Assembly: GCA_029777335.1 (NCBI GenBank)
Contig: JAKOSN010000060.1
Span: 1-63,669 of the forward strand
Direction: 5' to 3'
Length of the DNA stretch: 63,669 nt
From: Planctomycetota bacterium
Lineage (GTDB): Bacteria > Planctomycetota > Planctomycetia > Gemmatales > Gemmataceae
Both the position numbers and the translations under genes were made by a program. Below, piece by piece: positions 18,497 through 27,700 of this stretch. Position 1 is the stretch's first letter; each line of letters starts with the position of its first letter. The notes under the pieces were generated by a model, which ran no database searches, was not told where the DNA came from, and saw only the letters and a list, made by a program, of their open reading frames with translations.

Positions 18497-21400
18497 ACGC
18501 CGCTACCTTCACACACATGGAAATGATCGCTGTGCAAGCCCTGCCCCTGGATGTATTGCACGACCTGATCAATCAACTCACGCTCGCGGGTTGCCTCCGT
18601 TTCGTCGAGTTGTTCCAGAGGGCCGTGCCACTGCGTACGCCGAATGAGCGTCCCTGGATCTCCAAAGAGAATCAGTCGGTGACAGGCTCGTGTCAGGGCC
18701 AGAGGAAGCCAGTGCGCATCTTCCCCCATGCGCACTGCACGATGAGTGTGGCTGCGTGTCAGGCTGAGGAGCAGCACCTGGTACTCGCGCTGACGAAGCC
18801 CGGCCGGCGGAGCCACCTCGATGCGGAGGGGATCCGCCGAGGGAGTTCCCAGGGAGTGGGTGGCTCCTGAGCCGTTACACAGAAGAACCCCAGCCCGTGC
18901 CAGCGGTGTCGATTGCCGTAACAACGTGTGAATCAACTGGACCTGGGCAGGGTAGAGGGCCGTGACACCCAGAGCGGGCAACTGGCGTGCCTGGGTCTCC
19001 GAACAGATCTGGCATGGGTGCGAGTGATGCATGCAGGGGGATTGCATCCGGCGCTGCCAGGCACAGGCCTCGGCACGGAAGCGGGGGTCCTGCACCAGCC
19101 CCTCGACCATGCGCACCACTGCCTGGGCTTCCTGCAGATTCACGAGCCCGTGCGTGGGTAATTGCGCCCGCAGTTCAGGGGACAGCTGAGGAGGATGGGA
19201 GGTATCCGAAAGATCGATTTCCAACCCCGCCCCACCGCGAGCCTGACGTTGGCGGGAGAGGGTGGCGGTGGCACCCGCGCTATGGCCCCGGCGACCGTCG
19301 TTTGTGTGCAGCCCGGCTCGGCGCAGGCCCGAGGAAGGATGCAAAGGGGGAACAGAGACAAACCCGACCGGTTCAGTCCACCCTCCCCACCCGGGAGAGG
19401 GAACGCCGTTCGCTCCGCGCTCGACCGGGCGGAGCCGACTTTCGGCACGGAGCCAGTCGGAGAGAAGTTTCGCCAACGACGGAAGCATGCGATGCGAGCG
19501 GCTCAGGAACGTGGTGCGGCCGCAATCGTGTATTCCCGCCTGCTGGGCCAACCATTCCTCGGCGCGGGAGCGTGTCCACCCTGCCTGGGTAGAGAAGGTG
19601 AACGCGAGTGTTTCAAAGGGAGTATCGGCTGTCTGCTCCGGTTCAGCGAGCGCGCGAACCCACTCGGAGACTCCGGGGGTCAGCGTGACTTCCCGATCCT
19701 CGGGGGTAATCTCGTCGTGAAATTGCAGGCGAATGCGCTCGGCGTCCTCGATCCAGATCCCACCAGCGGCGCTACTCTGCGCTGTCACCTCCTGTAATTC
19801 CTGGAACAGGAACGCCTTGGCCTGGGAGATTGGTCGGCTGGCCGGGAAGATGACCTCCACCAGGAGGGGAGGGGTACGGGGCGGTGCCAGGATCCCAAGG
19901 ACCACTTCGGGGCAATCGGCAAGGGGTTCCAGTTCCACCCACTGCTGCTGTTCGGGCGGAACACGGCGCAGTCGACAGATGAGTTGCTCCGCGTGTTGCT
20001 CCCAGCGGACGGGTAAACGGCGTGGATCGTTGTGCAATTGCTCCCAGAGACGATGATAGAAGCCAGGGCGTACTGCAGCACGCTCCGGGCGGCCATGCTT
20101 GCCTCGGGGGAGAGGCGGCTGTTCTGGCGCGGGTTCTCCAACCAGCACCCAGCGCCGGCACTGCGAGGCCGCACGGTGAAAATCGGTCTCGGTGACCTGG
20201 TCGGCCTCCTCGATCACTAGCAGATCGTAGGAATGGTCGCCGTTGGTGCCAAAGTGAGGATCGTCCGCCAAACTCCCCATGAGGGCTGCAACCAGGTTGG
20301 TATGCGTCAGGAGACGATCGGGGAAGGTGGCGCTGGCACGCGCCAGTTCCTCGACCCAACGCTGGGCAAACCCGAGGTGATGGTTCGCCGCTGCGCGCTG
20401 CTCCAACCAGCACTGGCGGGCTGTTTGCAGGGATTCCGATGAGAAGGTGGTGGGACGCGAAGTTGGTTCGGACAGTTCCTCGCAGATCCGCTGCCACAGG
20501 TGGACGGTTTCTTCGCGTTCCTGGGTGAGGCGGGCCAGGCACGTCTCCAGTTCCTGTCGGCGGCGTTCTTCTTCCTTGCGGAGTAGAGTGCCGTGGGTCC
20601 GTTCGCTCTCCTCGTGTCTCTGTTGTTCCGCCTGTTGCAATGACTTCTGGGTGGCAACGAGCGCCTCTAATTCCTGATCGAGGCGCTGGATTTCGCTCAG
20701 AATGTCTGTGTGGCGGTCGATCAGTTTGGGTTGAAAGAGAGCGTGCCAGAAGGGGAGGGTCCACCAGCGTCTACCACGCCGTGCCTCGACCAGCGGATGC
20801 AAGGTCTGGCTTTCCCCGTGGAGTTGGTCCCGGCGGAGCTTGTGCGCGGTGTGCTTCTGGCCTGCCTCCTCAAGCTCGATCTGCACCTGTCGCAACTGGG
20901 CTTCGCGTTGCTCGGACCAGCTGCGAATCTCCGCATGGAACGCGGTGGAAGCGGACACCCCGTCGCGCAGCGCCTGCAGCGCGTCATGGTTCACCAGCTC
21001 GGAAAGACGCCCAAGGGTCGATTGGTGGTCGACCGTGAGGGCTTCCAGTTGGTGGCGTGTTTGGAGAAGTTGCTCCAGGCGCGGCCAGATGGCTTCTTCC
21101 CGTGCAAATTGGTCGAGGCGTTGCTGACTGCTTGCGATCTCGGCCTGGGCGCCCTGAACCGAATCCTCCTGAAGATGTCGCACGCGCTCGGCGAAGGTGA
21201 GACGCCGAATAGCCGGGGAGAGTTCCTCCAGGTGTTCGTTGGAACCAAGGCAGCGGATGGGGTAAAGGTGCGGGTGTGCGCCGATCTGTTCGAGCACTCG
21301 ATCGAGGGCGGCGCTGCTGGGTGCCACGAAGAGGACACGTTCGCCGCGTGTGGTCGCCTGGAGCAAAATCTCGGCAACCACCCGCGATTTCCCGGTGCCG

Positions 21401-21804
21401 GCGGATCCCTGGATGAGGCACAGATCCGGCGTGTGCAGGGCGCGGGCAACCGCCTGGCGTTGGGCCGCATCCAGCTCGTTGTCGTGCAAGGTCACTGGTT
21501 CCTGAACGAACGAGGGAAGCCCCGGAAGGCGACCAGCCAGGAGGGCATCCAGCAACAAGCGGCGTGACCCGCGGTGAGACAGATCATGCGGGGGCAACTG
21601 ATGGCGATACACCACGCCTTGACGCGCAGCGAGAGAGAACACTTCCTGTTGCTGAGCAGGGGTGTAGGCTTGCCAGAGATCATCCCACGGGGGAAGTCCG
21701 GGGACGGCTGGCGGAGAGGAGGTGGAGGAGGCCGACGAGCCAGTCGCGCCAAATTGTGGTGGCAGGACTACCCCACCGGAGGCCTGTCGTTCCCGTGAAG
21801 TCAT
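18493..21804 (-). CDS. Large SF1 (Upf1/Dna2-like) helicase with coiled coil
   Basis: 1103 aa; GAGGAAACTCG precedes ATG 21804. N-terminal accessory region, then Walker A GSAGTGKS (Lys 139), a long coiled-coil insertion (about residues 215-455), Walker B LLVIEEADQV (Glu 532/533), the motif III segment RWVLVGEPAPEQPPL, and a C-terminal motif ALTRACHRLILFGDP typical of SF1B helicases. A Cys/His group (CMHHSHPCQIC) near residue 930 could bind zinc. Residues about 788-866 look like an inserted repeat (see separate feature). No nuclease domain was found. Function: ATP-driven work on DNA or RNA; possible genome maintenance or defence role, not established. Coupled with the 340-aa gene downstream. Confidence 0.88.
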   Translation of the reverse strand: MTSRERQASGGVVLPPQFGATGSSASSTSSPPAVPGLPPWDDLWQAYTPAQQQEVFSLAARQGVVYRHQLPPHDLSHRGSRRLLLDALLAGRLPGLPSFVQEPVTLHDNELDAAQRQAVARALHTPDLCLIQGSAGTGKSRVVAEILLQATTRGERVLFVAPSSAALDRVLEQIGAHPHLYPIRCLGSNEHLEELSPAIRRLTFAERVRHLQEDSVQGAQAEIASSQQRLDQFAREEAIWPRLEQLLQTRHQLEALTVDHQSTLGRLSELVNHDALQALRDGVSASTAFHAEIRSWSEQREAQLRQVQIELEEAGQKHTAHKLRRDQLHGESQTLHPLVEARRGRRWWTLPFWHALFQPKLIDRHTDILSEIQRLDQELEALVATQKSLQQAEQQRHEESERTHGTLLRKEEERRRQELETCLARLTQEREETVHLWQRICEELSEPTSRPTTFSSESLQTARQCWLEQRAAANHHLGFAQRWVEELARASATFPDRLLTHTNLVAALMGSLADDPHFGTNGDHSYDLLVIEEADQVTETDFHRAASQCRRWVLVGEPAPEQPPLPRGKHGRPERAAVRPGFYHRLWEQLHNDPRRLPVRWEQHAEQLICRLRRVPPEQQQWVELEPLADCPEVVLGILAPPRTPPLLVEVIFPASRPISQAKAFLFQELQEVTAQSSAAGGIWIEDAERIRLQFHDEITPEDREVTLTPGVSEWVRALAEPEQTADTPFETLAFTFSTQAGWTRSRAEEWLAQQAGIHDCGRTTFLSRSHRMLPSLAKLLSDWLRAESRLRPVERGANGVPSPGWGGWTEPVGFVSVPPLHPSSGLRRAGLHTNDGRRGHSAGATATLSRQRQARGGAGLEIDLSDTSHPPQLSPELRAQLPTHGLVNLQEAQAVVRMVEGLVQDPRFRAEACAWQRRMQSPCMHHSHPCQICSETQARQLPALGVTALYPAQVQLIHTLLRQSTPLARAGVLLCNGSGATHSLGTPSADPLRIEVAPPAGLRQREYQVLLLSLTRSHTHRAVRMGEDAHWLPLALTRACHRLILFGDPGTLIRRTQWHGPLEQLDETEATRERELIDQVVQYIQGQGLHSDHFHVCEGSGV
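19205..19440. repeat. Repeat-like GC-rich insertion inside the helicase gene
   Basis: Within the helicase reading frame the translation loses helicase character between ESRLRPVE and LEIDLSD (about residues 788-866) and becomes Gly/Pro/Arg/Ser-rich. The DNA holds CCCTCCCCACCCGGGAGAGG with flanking inverted GC-rich stretches, reminiscent of the dispersed 'CCCTCTCCC..GGGAGAGGG' elements common in bacterial genomes. The insertion keeps the frame open. No second copy is visible in this window, so the repeat nature is inferred. Confidence 0.4.
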
Positions 21805-22196
21805 CGAGTTTCCTCAGTTGCCTCTCTGCGGTCAGCACGGGTGCACGGGCCGAATCTCTGCCGAAAGCAGGTGATTCAGACATCCATACCGCCCATTATC
21901 ATCAGGGACCGTCGTGATTGCGCCTAGTTTTTTTTCTCTTTTCTCGTACTTTCTTTGCCGCATCACTTCCTCCTCACGGGAGACGCAGCGCCTACGACGC
22001 GGCGGACGACAGCCCAGCAAGTTCCCTCATTGATGGTTCGCGTTGGACCTCCTTGCACCAGATGGCGCTATCAATCCGACGTAGTATAGACGGTTGGAGT
22101 TGTACAAGCTATCGAAAGTTCAAGCGGGGCGTGGGCGACGATGCGCCTCGGCCTGGGTGATGCTTGCAAGTGATTTTTCCTAACTATCTTTCATGA
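21805..22196. other. Intergenic region upstream of the helicase operon
   Basis: 392 bp between the helicase start and the stop of the transglutaminase-like gene, both on the minus strand. It contains the possible 43-codon gene at 21832-21963, an AT-rich tract around 21925-21960, and a -10-like TATACT (minus strand) at 22083-22088 without a well-spaced -35. The helicase promoter should lie here. Confidence 0.5.
21832..21963 (-). CDS. Possible small basic protein or leader peptide upstream of the helicase
   Basis: 43 codons starting at ATG 21963, preceded by an excellent ribosome binding site (GAGGAGGAAGTG). The peptide begins very basic (MRQRKYEKREKKLG) and ends with His/Cys residues. Its stop is 27 bp before the helicase start on the same strand, so it could be a leader peptide, a small partner protein, or chance. 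No homologue is recognised. Confidence 0.35.
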   Translation of the reverse strand: MRQRKYEKREKKLGAITTVPDDNGRYGCLNHLLSAEIRPVHPC

Positions 22197-23720
22197 TTAG
22201 GGTTGTGCCTTGGCGTCCAGGATCTCGATGCTCATCTTCCCCAGTACGCGCGCGACGGGGAGGAGCGGAGTCAACGACTGTACTTCATGCCAGCTATGGT
22301 CCGAGATCTTGATATGGCCGGCGCCCACGCTCCCCTCGCCGAGGGTTCCATCGAGCCCGAGCCACTTGCCATTGATCCAGACTTCTGTCCACATGTGAAA
22401 TCCGAATACTCCCTTACCCTGACGATCTTCCACATAAACCAGGCCGACCGCGGTTCGGGCGGGGATGTCGGCCGCCCGACACATTGCCGTGGCCAGGAGG
22501 GCGTGCTGGCGACAATCCCCACGCAGGTTCTGGGCGACCTCACTCGCGGGACCGAAGGCTACCCCATTGTCGCTTTTGACGTGATCAAAAACCCACTGTT
22601 CAATGAGGCGAGCCTTCATCCAGGGTTCGGGCTCGGAGCCAACGGCGCGACGCGCGAGCAACCGCACCCGTTCATGGTCGCTATCGATATAGTAGTTGCT
22701 CTTGAGGAACTCCGCCTTCGGTTTCTCGCTGGTCGCCTCCCTGGGGGGCGTCCGCACCGCGTGAACGTGGAGGTCAAAGTGCTGTCCTTGCACGTTCTTG
22801 ATCTGCTGGCGGTCATCGCTGGCCAGGGCGGTTTCTGGCTTGTCGTCGTCCTTGAGGGTGATGCGGTAGACCACGGATTCCGTTTTGTTCTTGCGCGGCA
22901 ACCGCTTGGTAACGGGGATAAGGGTTTTCAGGCCGATATCGGGAAGGACAATCCCTCCCCCCTGGGCCAGGGCCTGAGCACGACTGGCGCGGGTGAAGAT
23001 CACCGCGCCCAGACCGGGGATTTCCACCTGGCGGCGCAGGGGCATGCGCTCCTCATCCAGCCACAGCACCATCCGGGGGAGCTGAATATCGCCGCCCTGG
23101 AAGGGGATCTTGTCGGAGAGCAACTCGACGCGCATCAGTTTCTTGCGCGTGCCCAGCACATCGACTTCCTCCCTCTCCTTGACGGAGGCGCGCACGGTGA
23201 CGACCGTGTTCACGGTCGGTTCATAGCTCTGGAAGACGATTTGATCGCCCACCTTCGCCTTGCGGTTCTGAAAGAGATGTTCCTGGGCATACAGGCCGAG
23301 CACCTTGTCGTTCCAGGGGAGCTGTCGCCGAATGCGCCCGTTGTTGATATCGACCAGCAGTTTCCCCTCCTTGACGACGCCGTTGAGGACCAGTTGATTC
23401 CCCTTGTCCTGGAACTGGCGCATAAAGACTCCCTGAACCTTTCCGTCGCCGTCCTCCTCGGTGCCGCTGATCATGCGTAACTGGGTGGTCGTGTCGCCGT
23501 AGCGCTTGACGGTCAGGTTCAGTTCCTGAGAGGTGCGGAGGAGTTTCTGGTTGTTTCGTTCGGTCGACTGAATGGAGGTATGAAAGAAGCCGATGCGAGC
23601 CTTGTCGACGTGAGCGACCTCCCAGATATCGCGATTGGCAACGGCGAGCTGGGGGTCCTCGGCGCGGAGCACAGCGCTACAGAGAAGAACGAGCAGACAC
23701 GTGATTGTCCGTGGCCTCAT
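22197..23720 (-). CDS. Exported transglutaminase-like cysteine protease-fold protein
   Basis: 507 aa; GGAGGAT before ATG 23720. Signal peptide (MRPRTITCLLVLLCSAVLRA), then about 300 residues of beta-rich sequence with no recognised domain, then a transglutaminase-like core in the last third: the catalytic Cys in LRGDCRQHALL, His in FGFHMWTEVWI and Asp in WLGLDGTLGEG. Members are usually peptidases or amide-bond enzymes rather than true crosslinkers. The N-terminal half may bind a partner or cell surface. Divergent from the unknown gene at 24025. Confidence 0.85.
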   Translation of the reverse strand: MRPRTITCLLVLLCSAVLRAEDPQLAVANRDIWEVAHVDKARIGFFHTSIQSTERNNQKLLRTSQELNLTVKRYGDTTTQLRMISGTEEDGDGKVQGVFMRQFQDKGNQLVLNGVVKEGKLLVDINNGRIRRQLPWNDKVLGLYAQEHLFQNRKAKVGDQIVFQSYEPTVNTVVTVRASVKEREEVDVLGTRKKLMRVELLSDKIPFQGGDIQLPRMVLWLDEERMPLRRQVEIPGLGAVIFTRASRAQALAQGGGIVLPDIGLKTLIPVTKRLPRKNKTESVVYRITLKDDDKPETALASDDRQQIKNVQGQHFDLHVHAVRTPPREATSEKPKAEFLKSNYYIDSDHERVRLLARRAVGSEPEPWMKARLIEQWVFDHVKSDNGVAFGPASEVAQNLRGDCRQHALLATAMCRAADIPARTAVGLVYVEDRQGKGVFGFHMWTEVWINGKWLGLDGTLGEGSVGAGHIKISDHSWHEVQSLTPLLPVARVLGKMSIEILDAKAQP

Positions 23721-24024
23721 CGGGGATCCTCCGTTGGCCTGGCCCGGGGCGCTCCTGTGGCCCGAGTCACCAGCGCCCTCCATCATACTCGCTTTGCAAA
23801 TCTCGCCAACCGCAGATCAGCGCGCCCAAACTCTTTTAGGTGAATTCCGGAGGATCCCTACACACACCCCATCCCGTGGTTCGCCCCGTTCGCCGATCTG
23901 CTTTCATGCCGGCTTCGGCTGGCCCGGGAGCAAAAGGCGATCTATAGTTAAGTGACCAGCCACATGGCCTTCCCGTTGCAAATGCCTCCCAACGTACTCG
24001 CCCCAGTGAGCGCAAGGTGGTTTT
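23721..24024. other. Divergent intergenic region
   Basis: 304 bp between the transglutaminase-like gene (minus) and the unknown gene (plus), expected to hold promoters for both. A -10-like TATAGT (plus) lies at 23943-23948, with no clear -35 at the right distance. No other structure seen. Confidence 0.4.
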
Positions 24025-24660
24025 GTGAGTCCTGATCAATTGTCAGCTCACTTCCAGGTTGATCGCTATGGCAGTTTCCAGCTGACCGAGGCGGTTCGCC
24101 CCTCAGCGGATCTGCTGGTAATCCCGCGCGAGGGCTATCGATGCGAAATCTTTCGCGATGCCCGCCATCGGCTTGCCATTCCCGTGCTGGTGGCATCGAT
24201 CTCGGCCGAGCATCTCTTCGATGTCTTTCTCGCCCTGCTCCGACCGCTGGGTGAGGTTGTCGATGTCATTCTGGAAACCAGCCATCACGAGGAAGGGCCC
24301 CGGCACGGGCAGTTGACGCGCGCGGGGATCGATCTTCCCGTCTTGATGAGTCATTTTTGTGACTTTGAAGATCTTTTGTTGAATGATGGATGTACCGGGG
24401 TTGCGGTTCTTGATCGGCGTCGCGCGGTCGAGGTGCTCTTTGATGAGCACAAGTTGTGCATCATCTATGCGCGCGATTTGCAGCCCTTTGAGCGCATCCT
24501 GCGCGAATGGGGAGTTCCCCACGATAATCGGCTCCGCGTGATCAACGAGGCGGCGCACCTGCACAGTACCGAACCGCATCATGAAGGGGAGTTTCTCACG
24601 CTCATGCAGCGACTGGGGATCCGAGGGGCGTGGAACTGGACCGAGGACAACCCCGGCTGA
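24025..24660 (+). CDS. Conserved-looking protein of unknown function
   Basis: 211 aa with a GTG start preceded by AAGGTGG. Soluble, acidic, rich in His (THLHSTEPHH-like runs near the end), no signal peptide or membrane helix, no recognised motif. Two halves: an alpha/beta part up to about residue 110 (DLLVIPREGYRCEIF, VLVASISAEHLFDVFLALL) and a part with VAVLDRRRAVEVLFDEHKL. Codon usage and the strong terminator immediately after it support a real gene. Stands alone between divergent and convergent neighbours. Confidence 0.75.
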   Translation: MSPDQLSAHFQVDRYGSFQLTEAVRPSADLLVIPREGYRCEIFRDARHRLAIPVLVASISAEHLFDVFLALLRPLGEVVDVILETSHHEEGPRHGQLTRAGIDLPVLMSHFCDFEDLLLNDGCTGVAVLDRRRAVEVLFDEHKLCIIYARDLQPFERILREWGVPHDNRLRVINEAAHLHSTEPHHEGEFLTLMQRLGIRGAWNWTEDNPG

Positions 24661-24691
24661 GGCGCAGGATGTTGCTCCTGCGGAGGAGAAG

Positions 24692-24744
24692 AAAGAAACC
24701 GTGCGTCCCCCGGCTTGCCTCTGGGAGACGCACGGTTTCTTTTT
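24692..24744. terminator. Strong bidirectional terminator
   Basis: A perfect 16-bp inverted repeat (AAAGAAACCGTGCGTC / GACGCACGGTTTCTTT) around a 19-nt loop. It has A-rich and T-rich outer ends, so it works as a terminator on either strand. It sits between the convergent genes ending at 24660 (+) and 24759 (-). Confidence 0.9.
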
Positions 24745-24758
24745 GGTTCCGGGAAACC

Positions 24759-27700
24759 CTAGCTCAACGAATCGCTCAGCGTGTACGTGCCCTGGTCGAG
24801 CACGCCCACGCTGGAATTCCGCCCCTTGACCTCGGCGAAGATGTACTGACCAGCACCCACCGCGAAGGTGAACGAACGGGTCAGTACCCCCGGATTGGTG
24901 CTGGAGCCGATCTCCTGCAGGGTCCGTCCATTGAGGACAAAGACGTGCAGTTCGAGATCGCCGCTGCCAGAAGCAATGTCGATCTGAACCTTGAAGGTTC
25001 CCGGTTCGGCGATCAGCCAGCGATACCAGTCAAAATCGTCCAGACCATCGGGCTTCTTGGCGATGGTGAGGTTCGAGAACGACTGATCGGTTCCCACATA
25101 CATCACGCCGAGATTGCTGGCGGCATCCGCACTTTCGTTGGGTTCGGCCGCGTCGGCGGTGAATCCCCCCGTATTGGGAATCACCAGCCGGCGGAGTTGC
25201 ACCAGGCCATAGCCCGTGCGATCGTCGAAGCCTGCCGGGCCAACGTCCAGAGCGGTCTTCTCCAGGTGGCTGGTGAGATCGGTTGGCTTGGCCGTCGGTG
25301 CCTGTTGCAGGAGCAAGGCGGCGGCGGCTGCCACGTGAGGCGCCGAGGCGGAGGTGCCGAAGAAATTCGGGAACGAATCGGGATCGGCTGAGACATCGCT
25401 GCCGAAAAAGCTGGTGTTTCCGCCCGTTGGGCCGGCGAACTCTGGCTTGCGCCGAATCTCGGGGGTCGACAGCCGGTTGCCCGCGGAATCAAAGAGGATG
25501 GGCATATTGCCCCCGCGCGCAGTGAACGAGGCAACGGTGGTCGGATCGTAGGCGATCGTGCCGCCGGTGGCCATCGCTCCCTTGGCGAGGGCGTGGCCAA
25601 AGATGCTTGGAGCCCCTTCAAGCTGAGCCCCCGGATCGGTCTGGCTGCTGGAGTTGGCGACCCAGCGTATCCGTCCGGGAGCGGCCCCGGACTTGAGCCG
25701 GAAGGCGAGGGCGAAGCTGGTCGTGCCGTAACTGCCGTCGTTGGTGAAATCGATGAACTCGAAGGCCTGATCCGTGTTCGGGTTGATGTCGTCGAACGTT
25801 TGCAGGATTTTGCCGGTGGAATCGGTGACGTAGGCGACCAGATCGTTGCCCACCTGATAGTTGGTCAGCGGGGAGCCATTTTCAAGGGACGCCGAGTCCC
25901 ACTGGAAGGTGAGTTGAATGCGTTGATTATTGGCCAGGGTGAAGTTCTGGAGATAATCGCCACTGCCGGTGAAGTCCTGGAAGGTGCCATTCACCGTATC
26001 GACCGTGGTGGTCTTCCCATTCCAGGTCCCTTCCCAGGCGTGGTCGCTGAAGTTGTTGGCTGCAGTGGTATAGAAGGCGCCGTTGCCAACCACCTGATCG
26101 ATGGCCTTGCCCACCACGCCGTCGTTGTACATCGGTTCGTTGAAGTAGATGACATCGTCGCTGATGACCTTGGCTCCTGCGTTCTGCAGGGCGACGATGT
26201 TGTTGGCAAAACTCTGCACGCCATTGAAGGCGGTCGCAAAGGCCAGGGGCGCACCCGGGGCGACATCGTAGACGATTTCGAGCATGGCTCGTCCCTCGTC
26301 CGTGGCTCCGGCACCCGAGTAGTCGGACAGAACCTGCACCCCGGCGCTGGGGAGATCGCCCGTCTTCTGCGATTCAGCGATCCCTGCGGTGCCGTCGCTA
26401 TTGGAATCCACCCGGTTGACGCTGTCGGAGAGGATACCGACCTTCACCCCCGTGCCATCGACCCCATAGCTGGAGCGGAAGATGTCTGCCTGCATCGCTC
26501 CGTCGCCCTGGGTGGTGACACTTCCCGACATTGTCAGCGGACGCAGGGTGGGCACTGCCGCCGAGAAATTCGCGACCTGGGGCAGCGCACCGATCTTGTC
26601 CAGCGGCAAATAGCCCGTGACCATGTTCTGATCGGGGGTCGTGTACAGCACGTTCATCCCCAGATCGTTCTTGAGCGCCTTGGCCATGTCGTCCAGATAT
26701 TTCCCCATGGTGGAGCGCACATGGACGAGAATACGATTCTGGTCGTCCATCATCAGCATGTCGAGGAAGCGCAATTGGTCCAGGGTCCTCGTCTGGAAGC
26801 CGGTCGGAGAACTGGGGTCGAAGAGACTGTAGACCGGGTTGTTCGACCCCGGCATCCCTGTCATTCCAGGCATCGTTGACATGCCATCGTCGCTGGGAGC
26901 ATCCGGTGAGGTCGAGGCGGGCGTGGATGGGGTGTGAATGAGATCCCAGAAATCGCTACTCCACAGCTGCGGGTTGTTCGCCAGCAGAAGCAGTGTCTGC
27001 GAACCAATGAACCCCGCGTTGGGATCGACCTGCATGGTGGCGACCGCACTGACTCCCTCGTTGCCAGCAAGGTCCTGGGCGCGAACCCGCAACTGATAGG
27101 TTCCCTCATCCAGGGGTTTGCTAATCAGAATCGGAGTGCCCTCGGTCATGCCAGGGTAGGTCATCACATAGCCGGTGGCATAGCCGAGTTCGCCCTCGTC
27201 GGTGAAAGTCCCGTTATGGTTGAGATCGACATCGATCTGCACCATCCCGTTGACCCCGTAATTATCTCCGGCATCGAGTTTGACCGTGACGGTTGGGGTG
27301 GTGGTCGTGCTGAACTCGGGTGCCGTCAGGGTGACGGTCGGAGCGGTGGTGTCGATCGTCACCATCAATGGTGAAGGCATTCCGCCGGTCGTTAGTTGAG
27401 CGCTGACAACGTGCTGTCCCTCGGCAAGTTTGGGGAGGGCGACGGACCATTTGCCGTCGCTTCCGACCTGATAGGTGCCCTGCACCTTGTTGTCGATCAG
27501 GATCTGAAACGAGGTCCCCGCCGTCCCGATTCCATTGGCAGTGAGGGTATCATCGCTGGTGAGGCCGTCGGTGGAGCTAATGCCGCGATCTTCCGTGAGA
27601 TTCATCAACCAGACATAACTGGGCGTCACGGGGGTGACCGTGGTGCCGTACATGGTGGTCGTGCTCGCGTAGTAACTCTGCACGGTGGTCATCAGGGCAT

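Noticed and set aside
22203..23480. Long open frame on the + strand opposite the transglutaminase-like gene
   Set aside because: It is the antisense of a gene with a signal peptide and a Cys-His-Asp set. High-GC codon bias leaves long antisense frames and its own product has no recognisable features.
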